From NCBI RefSeq assembly GCF_900105725.1, contig NZ_FNLM01000034.1, positions 2,542,001 through 2,606,000 of the forward strand: DNA of 64,000 nt. The letters run 5' to 3'. The notes beneath the pieces were generated by a model. The model was given only the letters and a program-made list of their open reading frames with translations. It searched no databases and was not told where the DNA came from. The DNA is from Gordonia westfalica. Lineage in GTDB: Bacteria > Actinomycetota > Actinomycetes > Mycobacteriales > Mycobacteriaceae. The translations under genes and the position numbers were made by a program. Shown one piece after another: positions 27,136 through 35,744 of the stretch (positions are counted from its first letter, which is position 1; every line of letters starts with the position of its first letter).

Positions 27136-27858
27136 TCAGATCGTGAACGGCCAGCCCGTGACCTTCTTCTCGCGCGGTTTCGCGTAGGTACGGACCTTCG
27201 ACGTCGAGAGTCCCATCCGGACAAGACCTTCGGCGATCGTGACCGCGGAACGCACACCGTCGACGATCGGTACGCCGGTCGTGGCGCGAACCTGCTCCTC
27301 GAGTTCGGCCATCCCGCCACATCCGAGGCAGATCACCTCGGCATGGTCGTCGTGCACCGCCTTCGTGGACTGTTCGACGATCGCCTTCACGGCCCGTTCC
27401 GGGTCCGATTCCAGTTCCAGCACACCGAGTCCCGATGCCCGGACCGACGCGCAGCGCTGGTCGAGGCCGGCGAGCTTGAGCCGGTCCTCGATCAGCGGGA
27501 CCGTCCGGTCCAGCGTCGTCACGACCGAGAACTTGTGTCCCAGGTACATCGCGGTCGACGCCGCGGCCTCGGTGATGTCGACGACCGGCACCTCGAGGAG
27601 TTCCTGCAGTCCTTCGCGCCCGTGTTCGCCGTAACCGGCCTGGATGACGGCGTCATACGGCTCGGGATAGGCGAGGATCGCGTCCATCACCGCGATGGCG
27701 GCGAGGTAGGACTCGAAGTTGCCCTCGCACGAGTCGGCGCCGAATCGCGGTGTGATGCCGACGATCTCGGTACCGGGCGAGGCCACCGAGCGTGCCGAGG
27801 CCGCGATGGCCTCGGTCATCGACTCGGTCGTGTTGACGTTGGCGACGAGGATGCGCAT
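27136..27858 (-). CDS. Aspartate/glutamate (hydantoin/allantoin) racemase-family protein
   Basis: 240 residues from an ATG at 27858 with AGGAGG upstream. Begins MRILVANVNTTESMTEAIAASA, as in hydantoin/allantoin racemases, with GxGCGGM in the C-terminal half (C177-L-G-C180-GG). The first catalytic cysteine of two-Cys racemases should lie in the motif around residues 70-80; here it reads QAGYGEHG, with Gly75 in that place, so a simple two-cysteine mechanism is doubtful. Gene context (NCS1 permease 31 bp upstream in the same direction, allantoinase beyond) points to allantoin or hydantoin use. It may be a racemase with an altered mechanism or another lyase/isomerase of the fold. Confidence 0.82.
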   Translation of the reverse strand: MRILVANVNTTESMTEAIAASARSVASPGTEIVGITPRFGADSCEGNFESYLAAIAVMDAILAYPEPYDAVIQAGYGEHGREGLQELLEVPVVDITEAAASTAMYLGHKFSVVTTLDRTVPLIEDRLKLAGLDQRCASVRASGLGVLELESDPERAVKAIVEQSTKAVHDDHAEVICLGCGGMAELEEQVRATTGVPIVDGVRSAVTIAEGLVRMGLSTSKVRTYAKPREKKVTGWPFTI

Positions 27859-27889
27859 CGGATCTACCTCCTGGGATCAGCGGCTGGGA

Positions 27890-29443
27890 TCAGTGGGTGC
27901 TGGCGACGGAGATCGGCTCGCCCGACACCTCGGCGAACGGTCCGCGACGGTCGGCGACCGCCAGGTACACGATCGCACCCAGGCCGGCACCGATGAACCA
28001 GGAGAACTCGGCGACCACGTCGAACGCCGGGACGAAGGCCATCACCAGCGCGAAGGCGGCCGTCGGGACGAGGGCGGCGATCGCGCGCAGGTTCACTCCG
28101 TCACGGTAGTGATACGCGGCGTCCGGCGCTTCGCTGAACAGCGCGGGCACGTCGATCCGCGAGCGGCGGACGAGCCAGTAGTCGGCCATGACGATGCCGA
28201 ACAGCGGCCCGAGCAGCGCACCGAGCCCGCCCAGGAAGTAGTTGATCACCGCGGGCGAGTTGTACAGGTTCCACGGCAGGATGATCAGTCCGATGATCGC
28301 GGTCACGAGCGCTGCGCGCCGGAAGTTCAGGTGGCGCGGGAACAGGTTGGACAGCGCGTAGATCGGCGCGACGAAGTTGGCCATCAGGTTCACCGCGACG
28401 GTGAGGATCAGCAGCGCCAGACACGCGAGCACCAGCAGGAAGGTGTTGGGGACGGTCTGGACGATGTCCGACGGCGACTCGATGACCCGGCCGTCGATCC
28501 GGAACTGCGCGCCGGCCAGGACCACCACGATGCCGCCGAACAGGAGCATGTTGAGCGGGATACCCCAGAAGTTGCCGCGCACGATCGCCTTTCGCGATTC
28601 CGCGTTGCGCGTGAAGTCGCAGAAGTTCAGGACGAAGGTGCCGTAGATGGCGACCCACAGGCTGGCGCCGCCGATGATCTGCAGCCACATGTCCATGCCG
28701 GTCAGCGAATCGGGCGTCGACCACGCGATGGTCCAGTCCGCGTTGCTGAGCATCCAGATGGCCAGCGCGACCATCGTGACGAGGATGACCGGACCGGCGA
28801 AGGCCTCGTAGCGCCGGATCATCTCCATGCCGTAGCTGACGATGATCACCTGGATCACCCACAGCGAAACGAAGGAGATCCAGCCCAGGGTCGAGAGCCC
28901 GAGGAACCGGTTGGTGTCCAGATCGGCCGCGCCCGGGAACAGGGCGACCAGCATGATCCGGAGAACGACGGACGCGAGGTAGGTCTGGATGCCGAACCAC
29001 GCGATCGCCACACCGCCACGGATGAGGGCGGGGATCTGCGCGCCGCGGATACCGAACGAGATGCGGCTCATGACCGGGAACGGCACACCCGTCTTCTCGC
29101 CCATGAAACCGGAGAGGTTGAGCAACAGGAACAGGAAGACACCGCCGAGCACCAGCGCCGTCAGGATCTGCCAGCCGCCCAGTCCGAGCGCGAAGAGACC
29201 GATGGCGAAGGCGTAGTTGCCCAGGCTGTGAACGTCGTTGGCCCAGAGCGTGAAGATGTTGTAGCTGCTCCAGCGGCGGCCGGCGCGACTCGTGGGTGCG
29301 AGGTCGTCGTTGTACAGCTTGGGGCTCAGCCCGGCCGGGACGGTTCCGGTCACACCGGTCGTGTCCGTGGCGTCGAGGACGCCGGTCGGAGACGTCGTCG
29401 GCGTTGCCTCGTCGCGCTGGATCGTGGGCGGTTCAGTGCTCAT
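27890..29443 (-). CDS. NCS1-family permease (allantoin/nucleobase:cation symporter)
   Basis: 517 residues from an ATG at 29443; the open frame upstream of it is the complement of the allantoinase gene. After a ~50-residue hydrophilic N-terminus comes the NCS1 signature SPKLYNDDLAPTSRAGRRWSSYNIFTLWANDVHSLGNYAFA, where the WANDVH segment is the substrate/Na+ site region of Mhp1/PucI-like carriers, followed by about twelve membrane segments (GEKTGVPFPVMSRISFGIRGAQIPALIRG in TM3 region). It probably imports allantoin, uracil or a hydantoin. It is divergent from allB with a 250-bp control region and co-oriented with the racemase-family gene. Confidence 0.9.
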   Translation of the reverse strand: MSTEPPTIQRDEATPTTSPTGVLDATDTTGVTGTVPAGLSPKLYNDDLAPTSRAGRRWSSYNIFTLWANDVHSLGNYAFAIGLFALGLGGWQILTALVLGGVFLFLLLNLSGFMGEKTGVPFPVMSRISFGIRGAQIPALIRGGVAIAWFGIQTYLASVVLRIMLVALFPGAADLDTNRFLGLSTLGWISFVSLWVIQVIIVSYGMEMIRRYEAFAGPVILVTMVALAIWMLSNADWTIAWSTPDSLTGMDMWLQIIGGASLWVAIYGTFVLNFCDFTRNAESRKAIVRGNFWGIPLNMLLFGGIVVVLAGAQFRIDGRVIESPSDIVQTVPNTFLLVLACLALLILTVAVNLMANFVAPIYALSNLFPRHLNFRRAALVTAIIGLIILPWNLYNSPAVINYFLGGLGALLGPLFGIVMADYWLVRRSRIDVPALFSEAPDAAYHYRDGVNLRAIAALVPTAAFALVMAFVPAFDVVAEFSWFIGAGLGAIVYLAVADRRGPFAEVSGEPISVASTH

Positions 29444-29499
29444 CTGTTGCACTTTCGGTCGGACGGTCAGCGTTGACCGCGCTCCTACACTCGGGGAAG

Positions 29500-29518
29500 T
29501 TCCGTGATGTGGAATCAC
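29500..29518. promoter_or_regulatory. Candidate IclR/AllR operator, site 2
   Basis: TTCCGTGATGTGGAATCAC between the divergent permease and allantoinase genes; 16 of 19 bases equal the sequence at 18664-18682. Contains TTCC-N7-GGAA dyad symmetry. Inference from recurrence in two linked control regions. Confidence 0.45.
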
Positions 29519-29617
29519 GCTTCCGCGTTTGTGAAGGTTAGCGTCATCGTCCTGGGCGCTGTCAATAGCACTGCTAAGCGCTACTCGCGAGTCGCGTTCC
29601 AAAATGGCATGACAAGA

Positions 29618-29633
29618 TTCCACGATGAGAAAC
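29618..29633. promoter_or_regulatory. Candidate IclR/AllR operator, site 3 (weaker)
   Basis: TTCCACGATGAGAAAC, resembling sites 1 and 2, lies about 60 bp upstream of the allantoinase start where a repressor could block allB transcription. Weaker match; pattern only. Confidence 0.3.
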
Positions 29634-29693
29634 GGCTCGGTTAGTCTCTGGACCGAACCCCAGGACACGGCAACCAGCAAGGAGTTCCGCCCC

Positions 29694-31088
29694 ATGACCT
29701 CAGAACACGGCGCCCCGGCCCCTCTCTCCGACGCCGCCGAGCACGCGACCGATGCGCCGTTCGACCTGGTCGTACGGGGTGAACAGACGCTGACGACAGC
29801 TGGCATCGTGGCGCGCGAGATCGGCATCCGCGACGGCCGGGTGGTCGCCATCGAACCGCTCGGAAGCGGACTGGTGGGCACCGAGGTCATCGAGCTGGCC
29901 GACGACCAGGTGATGATCCCCGGCCTCGTGGACACCCACGTCCACGTCAACGAGCCCGGCCGCACCGAGTGGGAGGGCTTCGACTCGGCCACCCGCGCCG
30001 CGGCCGCCGGCGGCGTCACCACGCTCATCGACATGCCGCTCAACTCGATCCCGCCCACCGTGAACGTCGACGCCCTGGCCGAGAAGAAGGCTGCCGCACA
30101 GGGGAAGACCCACATCGACGTCGGATTCTGGGGTGGCGCCATCCCCGGCAACGAAGATGACCTGCGCGGCCTCCACGACGCAGGCGTGTTCGGGTTCAAG
30201 TGCTTCCTGCTGCACTCGGGCGTCGACGAGTTCCCGCACCTGACGGCCGACGAGATGCAGGCCGACATGGCCAAACTCGCCGAGTTCGACTCGCTGATGA
30301 TCGTCCACGCCGAGGACTCCCGCGCCATCGACAACGCCCCGTCACCCGAAGGTGACGAGTACACCCGCTTCCTCGCGTCGCGCCCGCGCGGCGCCGAGAA
30401 CCTGGCGATCGCCGAGGTCATCGAGCGCGCACGCTGGACCGGCGTCCGCGCGCATGTGCTCCACCTGTCGTCGTCGGACGCGCTGCCCATGCTGGCGAGC
30501 GCAAAGCGCGACGGCGTGAAGATCACGGTCGAGACCTGCCCGCACTACCTCACCCTGCTCGCCGAGGAGGTGCCCAACGGTGCGACGGCCTTCAAGTGCT
30601 GCCCGCCCATCCGCGAGGCCGGCAACCGGGAGTTGCTCTGGGAGGGACTGCTCGACGGCACCATCGACTGCATCGTCTCCGACCACTCGCCGTCGACCGT
30701 CGACCTCAAGGACCCCGAGAACGGCGACTTCGGCGTCGCGTGGGGTGGCGTCGCCTCGTTGCAGCTCGGCCTGTCGCTCATCTGGTCGGAGGCCAAGAAG
30801 CGCGGTATCGACCTCCCGCAGGTGATGCAGTGGATGGCCTCCGCGCCCGCAGATCTCGCCGGCCTGCCCACCAAGGGCCGCATCGCCCTCGGTTGCGACG
30901 CCGACTTCGCCATCTTCGAGCCGGAGTCCGCACAGATCGTCGACGTCAACCGGCTCCACCACAAGAACCCGGTGAGCCCCTACGACGGCCGGGCACTCGC
31001 CGGCGTCGTCAAGGGGACCTGGGTTCGCGGTCAGCGGGTGGACTTCGAGACCGCCCGCGGACGGATGATCCGCCGCGGCGACGTCTGA
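29694..31088 (+). CDS. allB: Allantoinase
   Basis: 464 residues from an ATG at 29694 with AAGGAG upstream; an earlier in-frame ATG at 29625 lacks a good ribosome site. Cyclic amidohydrolase fold: metal motif DTHVHVNEPGRTEWEGF near 80-96, the carboxylated lysine in GVFGFKCFLLHSG near 168, HAED, HVLHLSS and the closing DHSP motif near 342. The PLNSIPPTVN loop is usual for allantoinases as against dihydroorotases. Hydrolyses allantoin to allantoate. Divergent from its likely importer (NCS1). A copy of a dispersed repeat follows its stop. Confidence 0.95.
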   Translation: MTSEHGAPAPLSDAAEHATDAPFDLVVRGEQTLTTAGIVAREIGIRDGRVVAIEPLGSGLVGTEVIELADDQVMIPGLVDTHVHVNEPGRTEWEGFDSATRAAAAGGVTTLIDMPLNSIPPTVNVDALAEKKAAAQGKTHIDVGFWGGAIPGNEDDLRGLHDAGVFGFKCFLLHSGVDEFPHLTADEMQADMAKLAEFDSLMIVHAEDSRAIDNAPSPEGDEYTRFLASRPRGAENLAIAEVIERARWTGVRAHVLHLSSSDALPMLASAKRDGVKITVETCPHYLTLLAEEVPNGATAFKCCPPIREAGNRELLWEGLLDGTIDCIVSDHSPSTVDLKDPENGDFGVAWGGVASLQLGLSLIWSEAKKRGIDLPQVMQWMASAPADLAGLPTKGRIALGCDADFAIFEPESAQIVDVNRLHHKNPVSPYDGRALAGVVKGTWVRGQRVDFETARGRMIRRGDV

Positions 31089-31097
31089 GGACGCTCC

Positions 31098-31150
31098 CTC
31101 TGCTGGTTGAGTAGGTCCGAGGCGCCAGCCGAGGACCGTATCGAAACCAC
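31098..31150. repeat. Dispersed 'ggttgagtagg...tatcgaaac' repeat, single copy
   Basis: A degenerate copy of the element found three times at 38404-38537 (starts ctgctggttgagtagg, ends cgtatcgaaacc). Lies between allB and the XPB-associated gene. Confidence 0.7.
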
Positions 31151-31200
31151 CCCCACAGCAAGAACAGAGCGGGGCCACCCACCCGGTAAGCTCGATCGAA

Positions 31201-33547
31201 TGAGTTCGGATGACCAGCACACCGGCCTGGCCGATGAGTTGGCTGCGCGTTCCGACGACGCGCTCACCGAGCTGCTGATCGAACGCCCTGACCTCGCCTC
31301 CCCCACCCCGCAGGGCACGCGCGTGCTGGCGCAGCGCGCGCTGTCCGCGGCGTCGTTGGCGCTGGCCGGGAGGATCTCGACGTCTTGGCGGTCGCCGTCC
31401 TGGAGCAGGCGATCGCCATGGGCGCCCGTAGTTCCTCGAACACCAAGCGCCCGTCGATCGCCAAGATCGTCAAGGCCCTGTCCGGCCGGGCCGCCGCCGA
31501 CGAGGTCCGGGCCCGCATCGAACTTCTCCGGCGCCGCGCGATCCTCTGGGGCGACAAGACCTCGCTCTGCGCCGGCGAGCACGTCGATTCCGCGATGCCC
31601 TGGCGGTCATCGCATCTCACCGGTCCGCTGGTGGGCCGGAGCGGCGAGGAGATCGCCACGATGATCGCCGACCTCGACGAACGTCCGCGCGAGCTGCTGG
31701 AAACGCTCGCGCGCGGTCCGGCGCTCGGTCGCAGCCGCGATGCCGCCCCCGACGCCGACCCGAGCACGCCGGTGGCACAACTGATCTCGTCGGGTCTGCT
31801 GGCCCGCGTCGACAATCAGACCGTCGAACTCCCGCCCATGGTCGGTGCGGTGATCCGCGGCGAACCGGCCTGGCACACCGACGATCTCACTCCCCCTCCC
31901 CTGCACGAGCCGGGCCTCAAGCCACGCTTTCCCGCGAAGGCGGTCGACGCCGCGGCGGGTGGCGAGGCGCTCGAACTCATCCGCCATCTCACCGCACTGA
32001 TCAACGCCCTCGGCGCCACACCGGCAGCGGTCCTGCGGTCGGGAGCGTTGGGCGTCCGCGAACTCCGACGCCTCGCCAAGGTCACCGGCATCGACACCCA
32101 GCGCGTCGCCTTCCTCGTCGAACTCGCCGGCTACCTGCGGATCGTCGACGCCGGGTTCCCGGAACCGCCGCCGCCCAACGATTCCGGCGAGCAGGCCTTC
32201 GCGCCGACCTCCACCGCGGACACCTGGTTGCATCAGCCGCGTGAACGTCAGTGGCTGGCATTGGCCGACGCCTGGCTGCACATGCCCCGGCGCGCCTGGC
32301 AGGTCGGCGACCCCGACCGCGACGGCAACGCGATGGCCACCCTGTCGGCCGACCTCCACGACGCCTACGCCCCCATCCAGCGGCAGCTCATCCTGTCGAC
32401 GCTCGCCCACGCCGACCCCGCCGTCGCGGTGTCGCCCGACGCCGCGCTGGCGAACCTGCACTGGCACCGGCCCCGTCAGATCCGACGCTTCAGCCAACGC
32501 CTCGTCGCCGAAACCCTGCGTGAGGCACGCGAAATCGGGCTCGTCGCACACGATGCGCTGACCACCGTCGGCCGGGTCTACACCATCGAGCCACCGGCCG
32601 ACACCGATCCCGCCGATGCCGACGCCGCGGTCCTGGCGGCGATGCGGGCCGTCCTGCCCGAACCTGTGGACCACTTCCTCACCCAGGCCGACCTCACCCT
32701 CACCGTGCCGGGCCCGATGACGCCCGAACTCGCCGAGCAGGTCGAACTCGTCGCCGACCTCGAATCCGGCGGCGCCGCATCGGTGTACCGGATCACGCCG
32801 GAGAGCGTCCGACGCGCGCTCGACGCCGGACGCAGCAGCAACGAACTGTTGTCGATGTTCACCACCCACTCGAGAACACCGGTGCCCCAGTCACTCTCGT
32901 ATCTCATCGAGGACGTCGCCCGGAAGCACGGCCAGCTCCGCGTCGGCGTCGCGTCGGCCTTCATCCGCTGCGAGGACCCGACGGTCCTGGCCGCGGTCCT
33001 GCGCAGCCCGGCCGCCGAACCCCTTGCGCTGCGGGCACTCGCCCCGACCGTGGCGATCTCGCCGTCGGAGGTGCGCGAGGTGATCGACCAGCTGCGCGCC
33101 GCGGGATTCGCTCCGGCAGGCGAGGATTCGTCGGGTGCCGTCGTCGACCTCCGCGAGCGCGGCAGCCGGGTCACCGTGTCGCGGGCCCGTCGTCAGAGCC
33201 AGCCGCGTCGTAGCGCGCCGTCGGAGGAACAGCTGCGCTCGGTGGTGGGCCGGATCCGCTCGACCGACCGCGCCGCCGCGGCCACGCCGGTCCGCAGCAC
33301 CTCGGCGTCGACTCCCGTGCGCGCCACCGGGAGCGGCGAATCGGCCACCGCACTCATCCAGCTCGCGCTGCGCGCCAAGCGCCGGCTCCGCGTCGGCTAC
33401 GTCGACGCCCAGGGGTCGGCCAGCCGTCACGTGGTGACCCCGAAAGTCCTCGGCGCCGGGCAGCTGGTCGCCGTCGAAGAGGGCAGCGACACCGAGCAGC
33501 GGTTCTCGCTGCACCGCCTGACCAGCGTCGAACTGCTCGACGCCTGA
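31201..33547 (+). CDS. XPB-associated helicase C-terminal/WYL-like domain protein (Rv0862c-like), frameshifted near 31368
   Basis: The ATG at 31201 (MSSDDQHTGLADELAARSDDALTELL) reads to SLALAG, then the frame is lost. The -1 alternative gives EDLDVLAVAVLEQAIAMGARSS and runs on without a stop to 33547. One extra G in the GGG run at 31368-31370 would restore a single ORF of about 782 residues, close to the 756 of Rv0862c. The protein contains several winged-helix-like segments (LGVRELRRLAKVTGIDTQRVAFLV) and a C-terminal domain ALIQLALRAKRRLRVGYVDAQGSASRHVVTPK that resembles the WYL/helicase-associated module. It sits before the XPB helicase gene in mycobacteria and is presumably a DNA-repair partner. 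Probably intact in the cell, with the frameshift a base-call error. Confidence 0.82.
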
Positions 33548-33563
33548 GGTGCACGCCACCACC

Positions 33564-33733
33564 GCTGCCTCAGCCGAAAGAACACGACGCCCCCTCCCTT
33601 CGCCGCCTGATCCGAAGAAGCGACGCACCCCTCTCGCTGCCCGATCCGAAAGAACACGACGACGCCCCCCTCCCCTCGCTGCCTCGCCGAAAGAACACGA
33701 CGACGCCCCCTCCCCTCGCTGCCTGATCCGAAG
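33564..33733. repeat. Tandem repeat, about 4 units of ~40 bp
   Basis: Successive units share gatccgaaagaacacgacga, then c-rich cgccccctcccctcgctgcc. The last unit stops at gatccgaag, where the IS110 element appears to begin. Spurious Arg/Pro-rich frames cross it; I see no gene. Confidence 0.75.
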
Positions 33734-33752
33734 GTTCAGGTGAGGGGCGTTG

Positions 33753-34991
33753 CTAGGCTGCCTCGTTCGGGGTGAGGGTGACGGTGTAGCCGAGTTGTTG
33801 GAGTTGGCGGATGGCTTGGTTGCGGGCGCGGTCGGGGTGGCTGCGTTGGTGGTAGTCGGGTCCGGGTTCTCGGTAGCTGGTGTTGTCGGTGAGCATGTTC
33901 CAGATGATCGTGAGCAGGCTGTGTTCGATGGCGACGATGGCTTTGGGCTTACCGCGATGGCGCATGAGGTGGCGGTACTTGGCGTTGAGGAATGTTCCTC
34001 GGTGGTTGGCGATCGATAGGGCCGCAGCCCCGAGGGCACCTTTGAGGTGGCGGTTACCGGGCCGGGTTTTGGCGTTTTTGGTGCGTCCGGCTGATTGGTG
34101 GTGGCCGGGGCAGACTCCGGCCCAGGAGGCCAGGTGTCCGGGTGTGGGGAACTGGGTCATCTCCGCCCCGGTCTCGGCGATGATCACATCGGCGGTGGTG
34201 GTGGAGACTCCGGGGATGGTGACGAGCCGGTCGCGGGCGGCCTGAAAGGGCGCCATCACTTCCTCGATACGTGCGGTGAGGGCATCGATCTGGCTGGTGT
34301 GCTGATCGATGAAGTCCAGATGCAGTGTCACCAGGAATGCGTGGTGCTCGGTGAAGCGGCCTTGTAGTGCCTGGGTGAGCGCGGGGATTTTGCGGCGCAG
34401 CAGTTTCACCGACATCTCGGCCAGCACATCGGGGTCGCGTTGCCCCGAGGCCAGTGCCCGCAGCATTCGGCGGGCCGACACTCCGGTGATGTCGGAAACG
34501 ACGACCGATAGTTTGATGCCGGCGTCTTCGAGAACTTTCTCCAACCGTTGGATCTCGCGGCTGCGTTCGCGGGTGATCGCGGTACGGGTACGGGTCAGAT
34601 CCCGCAGTCGGCGGATCGGTTCGGGAGGAACGAACGACGCCCGCAGCAAACCGTGGGCAGCCAACTGGGCCAGCCAGGCGGCATCGGAAACATCGGTCTT
34701 GCGGCCGGGCAGGTTCTTGGCGTCGTGGGCGTTGACCAGCATCACCTCGAACGGGGCATCTTCGAGGACGTAGTAGAACGGTTTCCAATAGTCGCCGGTG
34801 GCTTCCATGACCACACAGGTGACCTGTTCATCGATCAGATAGTCCCGCAAGCGCAGGATGTCGCGACTCATCGATGACCAGGTGGTGATCTCTTGCACCG
34901 GTTTGCGACCCGGACTGCTCAGCCGCACACACACTTTGACATCGGTTTTCGACACGTCGAGACCGGCGCAGCGGGGATGGAGGATGTCCAT
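33753..34991 (-). CDS. IS110-family transposase (DEDD)
   Basis: 412 residues from an ATG at 34991 with AGGAG six bases upstream; a TTG at 34997 is also open. The N-terminal RuvC-like DEDD domain shows GLDVSKTDVKVCV (first Asp near residue 12), VVMEATGDYWKPF (Glu) and GRKTDVSDAAWLAQL (two Asp). The C-terminal Transposase_20 domain has IPGVSTTTADVIIAETGAEMTQFPTPGHLASWAGVCPGHHQSAG, including the helix-hairpin and the serine now known to be the nucleophile in this family. It appears full length and intact. Acts with an element-encoded bridge RNA in the IS110 group. Confidence 0.95.
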   Translation of the reverse strand: MDILHPRCAGLDVSKTDVKVCVRLSSPGRKPVQEITTWSSMSRDILRLRDYLIDEQVTCVVMEATGDYWKPFYYVLEDAPFEVMLVNAHDAKNLPGRKTDVSDAAWLAQLAAHGLLRASFVPPEPIRRLRDLTRTRTAITRERSREIQRLEKVLEDAGIKLSVVVSDITGVSARRMLRALASGQRDPDVLAEMSVKLLRRKIPALTQALQGRFTEHHAFLVTLHLDFIDQHTSQIDALTARIEEVMAPFQAARDRLVTIPGVSTTTADVIIAETGAEMTQFPTPGHLASWAGVCPGHHQSAGRTKNAKTRPGNRHLKGALGAAALSIANHRGTFLNAKYRHLMRHRGKPKAIVAIEHSLLTIIWNMLTDNTSYREPGPDYHQRSHPDRARNQAIRQLQQLGYTVTLTPNEAA

Positions 34992-34999
34992 CGCCAACT

Positions 35000-35180
35000 C
35001 CTCTCAACAGATCGGAGTGGGGTGCGGACGGGGCTGGACCGCTCTCAGAGTCTGATCCGCGTGCTCGCAGCAACAATCCACGATTCCCGTGGCAGGCCCC
35101 GCGCCTCACACTGAGGTACTGGCTCACCGGCACAAAGGAGTATCCGAGGTCACCGCACTCCACCCTTCCACTATCACCCC
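35000..35180 (-). ncRNA. Candidate IS110 bridge RNA region
   Basis: IS110 elements make a structured non-coding RNA from the left end, upstream of the transposase. This stretch has no ORF and shows stem-loops: ccacg-attcc-cgtgg (35078-35092) and cctca-cac-tgagg (35104-35116). Placement follows family knowledge plus those hairpins; target- and donor-binding loops were not matched. Confidence 0.35.
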
Positions 35181-35448
35181 GGACCACCGGCGGTGACCAG
35201 CACGAACCTTCCCCAACCACGACGGCCGGCCCGCCGGCCGCGGATACTGAGGTGCGAGGAGCGTAAGCGACGAGCCTCGAAGGCCGGCTGAGTTCACCTT
35301 GCCACCGCACCCGGGGAAGCGCCGACGAACGCGTCCCCGTGAGCACCGTCGGAGGGCACATTGCCCCTGCCGACCCCTGAGATGGACGCGATTCTCGCGC
35401 CGCCCGACCGCAGTGCAGCAATCACCCCGTGCAGCCCCAGCACATGGC

Positions 35449-35565
35449 ATCCGGATCGACGTCGCACGCGACATCGATCCGGATGAGCGACCTCGGCTGA
35501 AGTCGTACGGGCGAAGCGATGTCGCATGCGACCTCATTTCTGCGCGGGTGCGACGATCTCGTCGC
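35449..35565. repeat. Cluster of three palindromes
   Basis: A 36-bp near-perfect palindrome at 35449-35484 (arms atccggatcga / tcgatccggat and gtcgc / gcgac, one mismatch); a perfect 12-bp palindrome gtcgcatgcgac at 35521-35532; and gcgacga-tc-tcgtcgc at 35550-35565. The first two share the core gtcgc(a/r)(c/y)gcgac. The 530-bp stretch from 35211 to 35744 otherwise shows no gene, only degenerate copies of the 'ggtgcgaggagcgcaagcgacgagcc' repeat at about 35250 and 35628. Confidence 0.7.
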
Positions 35566-35744
35566 GTGTGATCGGTGGAACCCTTGCTCATCGGTGAATT
35601 CCACGACGGCCGCCGGTACTTCCGGTGCGCGGAGCGCAAGCGACGAGCCACGAAGGCCCCATCACCCGATGAAACGACCTGTGACATCCGTCTCAAGATC
35701 TTGGTAGGCTCGCGATTATCAGCGCCGAGGAAAGCTGGCCCGCC

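Larger units (their letters stand above)
33734..35210 (-). mobile_element. IS110-family insertion sequence (limits approximate)
   Basis: One transposase gene with ~210 bp of non-coding DNA upstream of it (right side here) and under 20 bp downstream, the usual IS110 asymmetry. No terminal inverted repeats were seen, as expected for this family. The left end is placed where the tandem repeat is cut; the right end is a guess. Confidence 0.65.

Noticed and set aside
29444..30526. 360-residue upstream extension of the NCS1 permease frame
   Set aside because: It is the complement of allantoinase; Ser/Arg-rich and without the permease pattern.
33564..33733. Possible CRISPR-like array
   Set aside because: Units are directly abutting, with no unique spacers of constant length and no cas genes.
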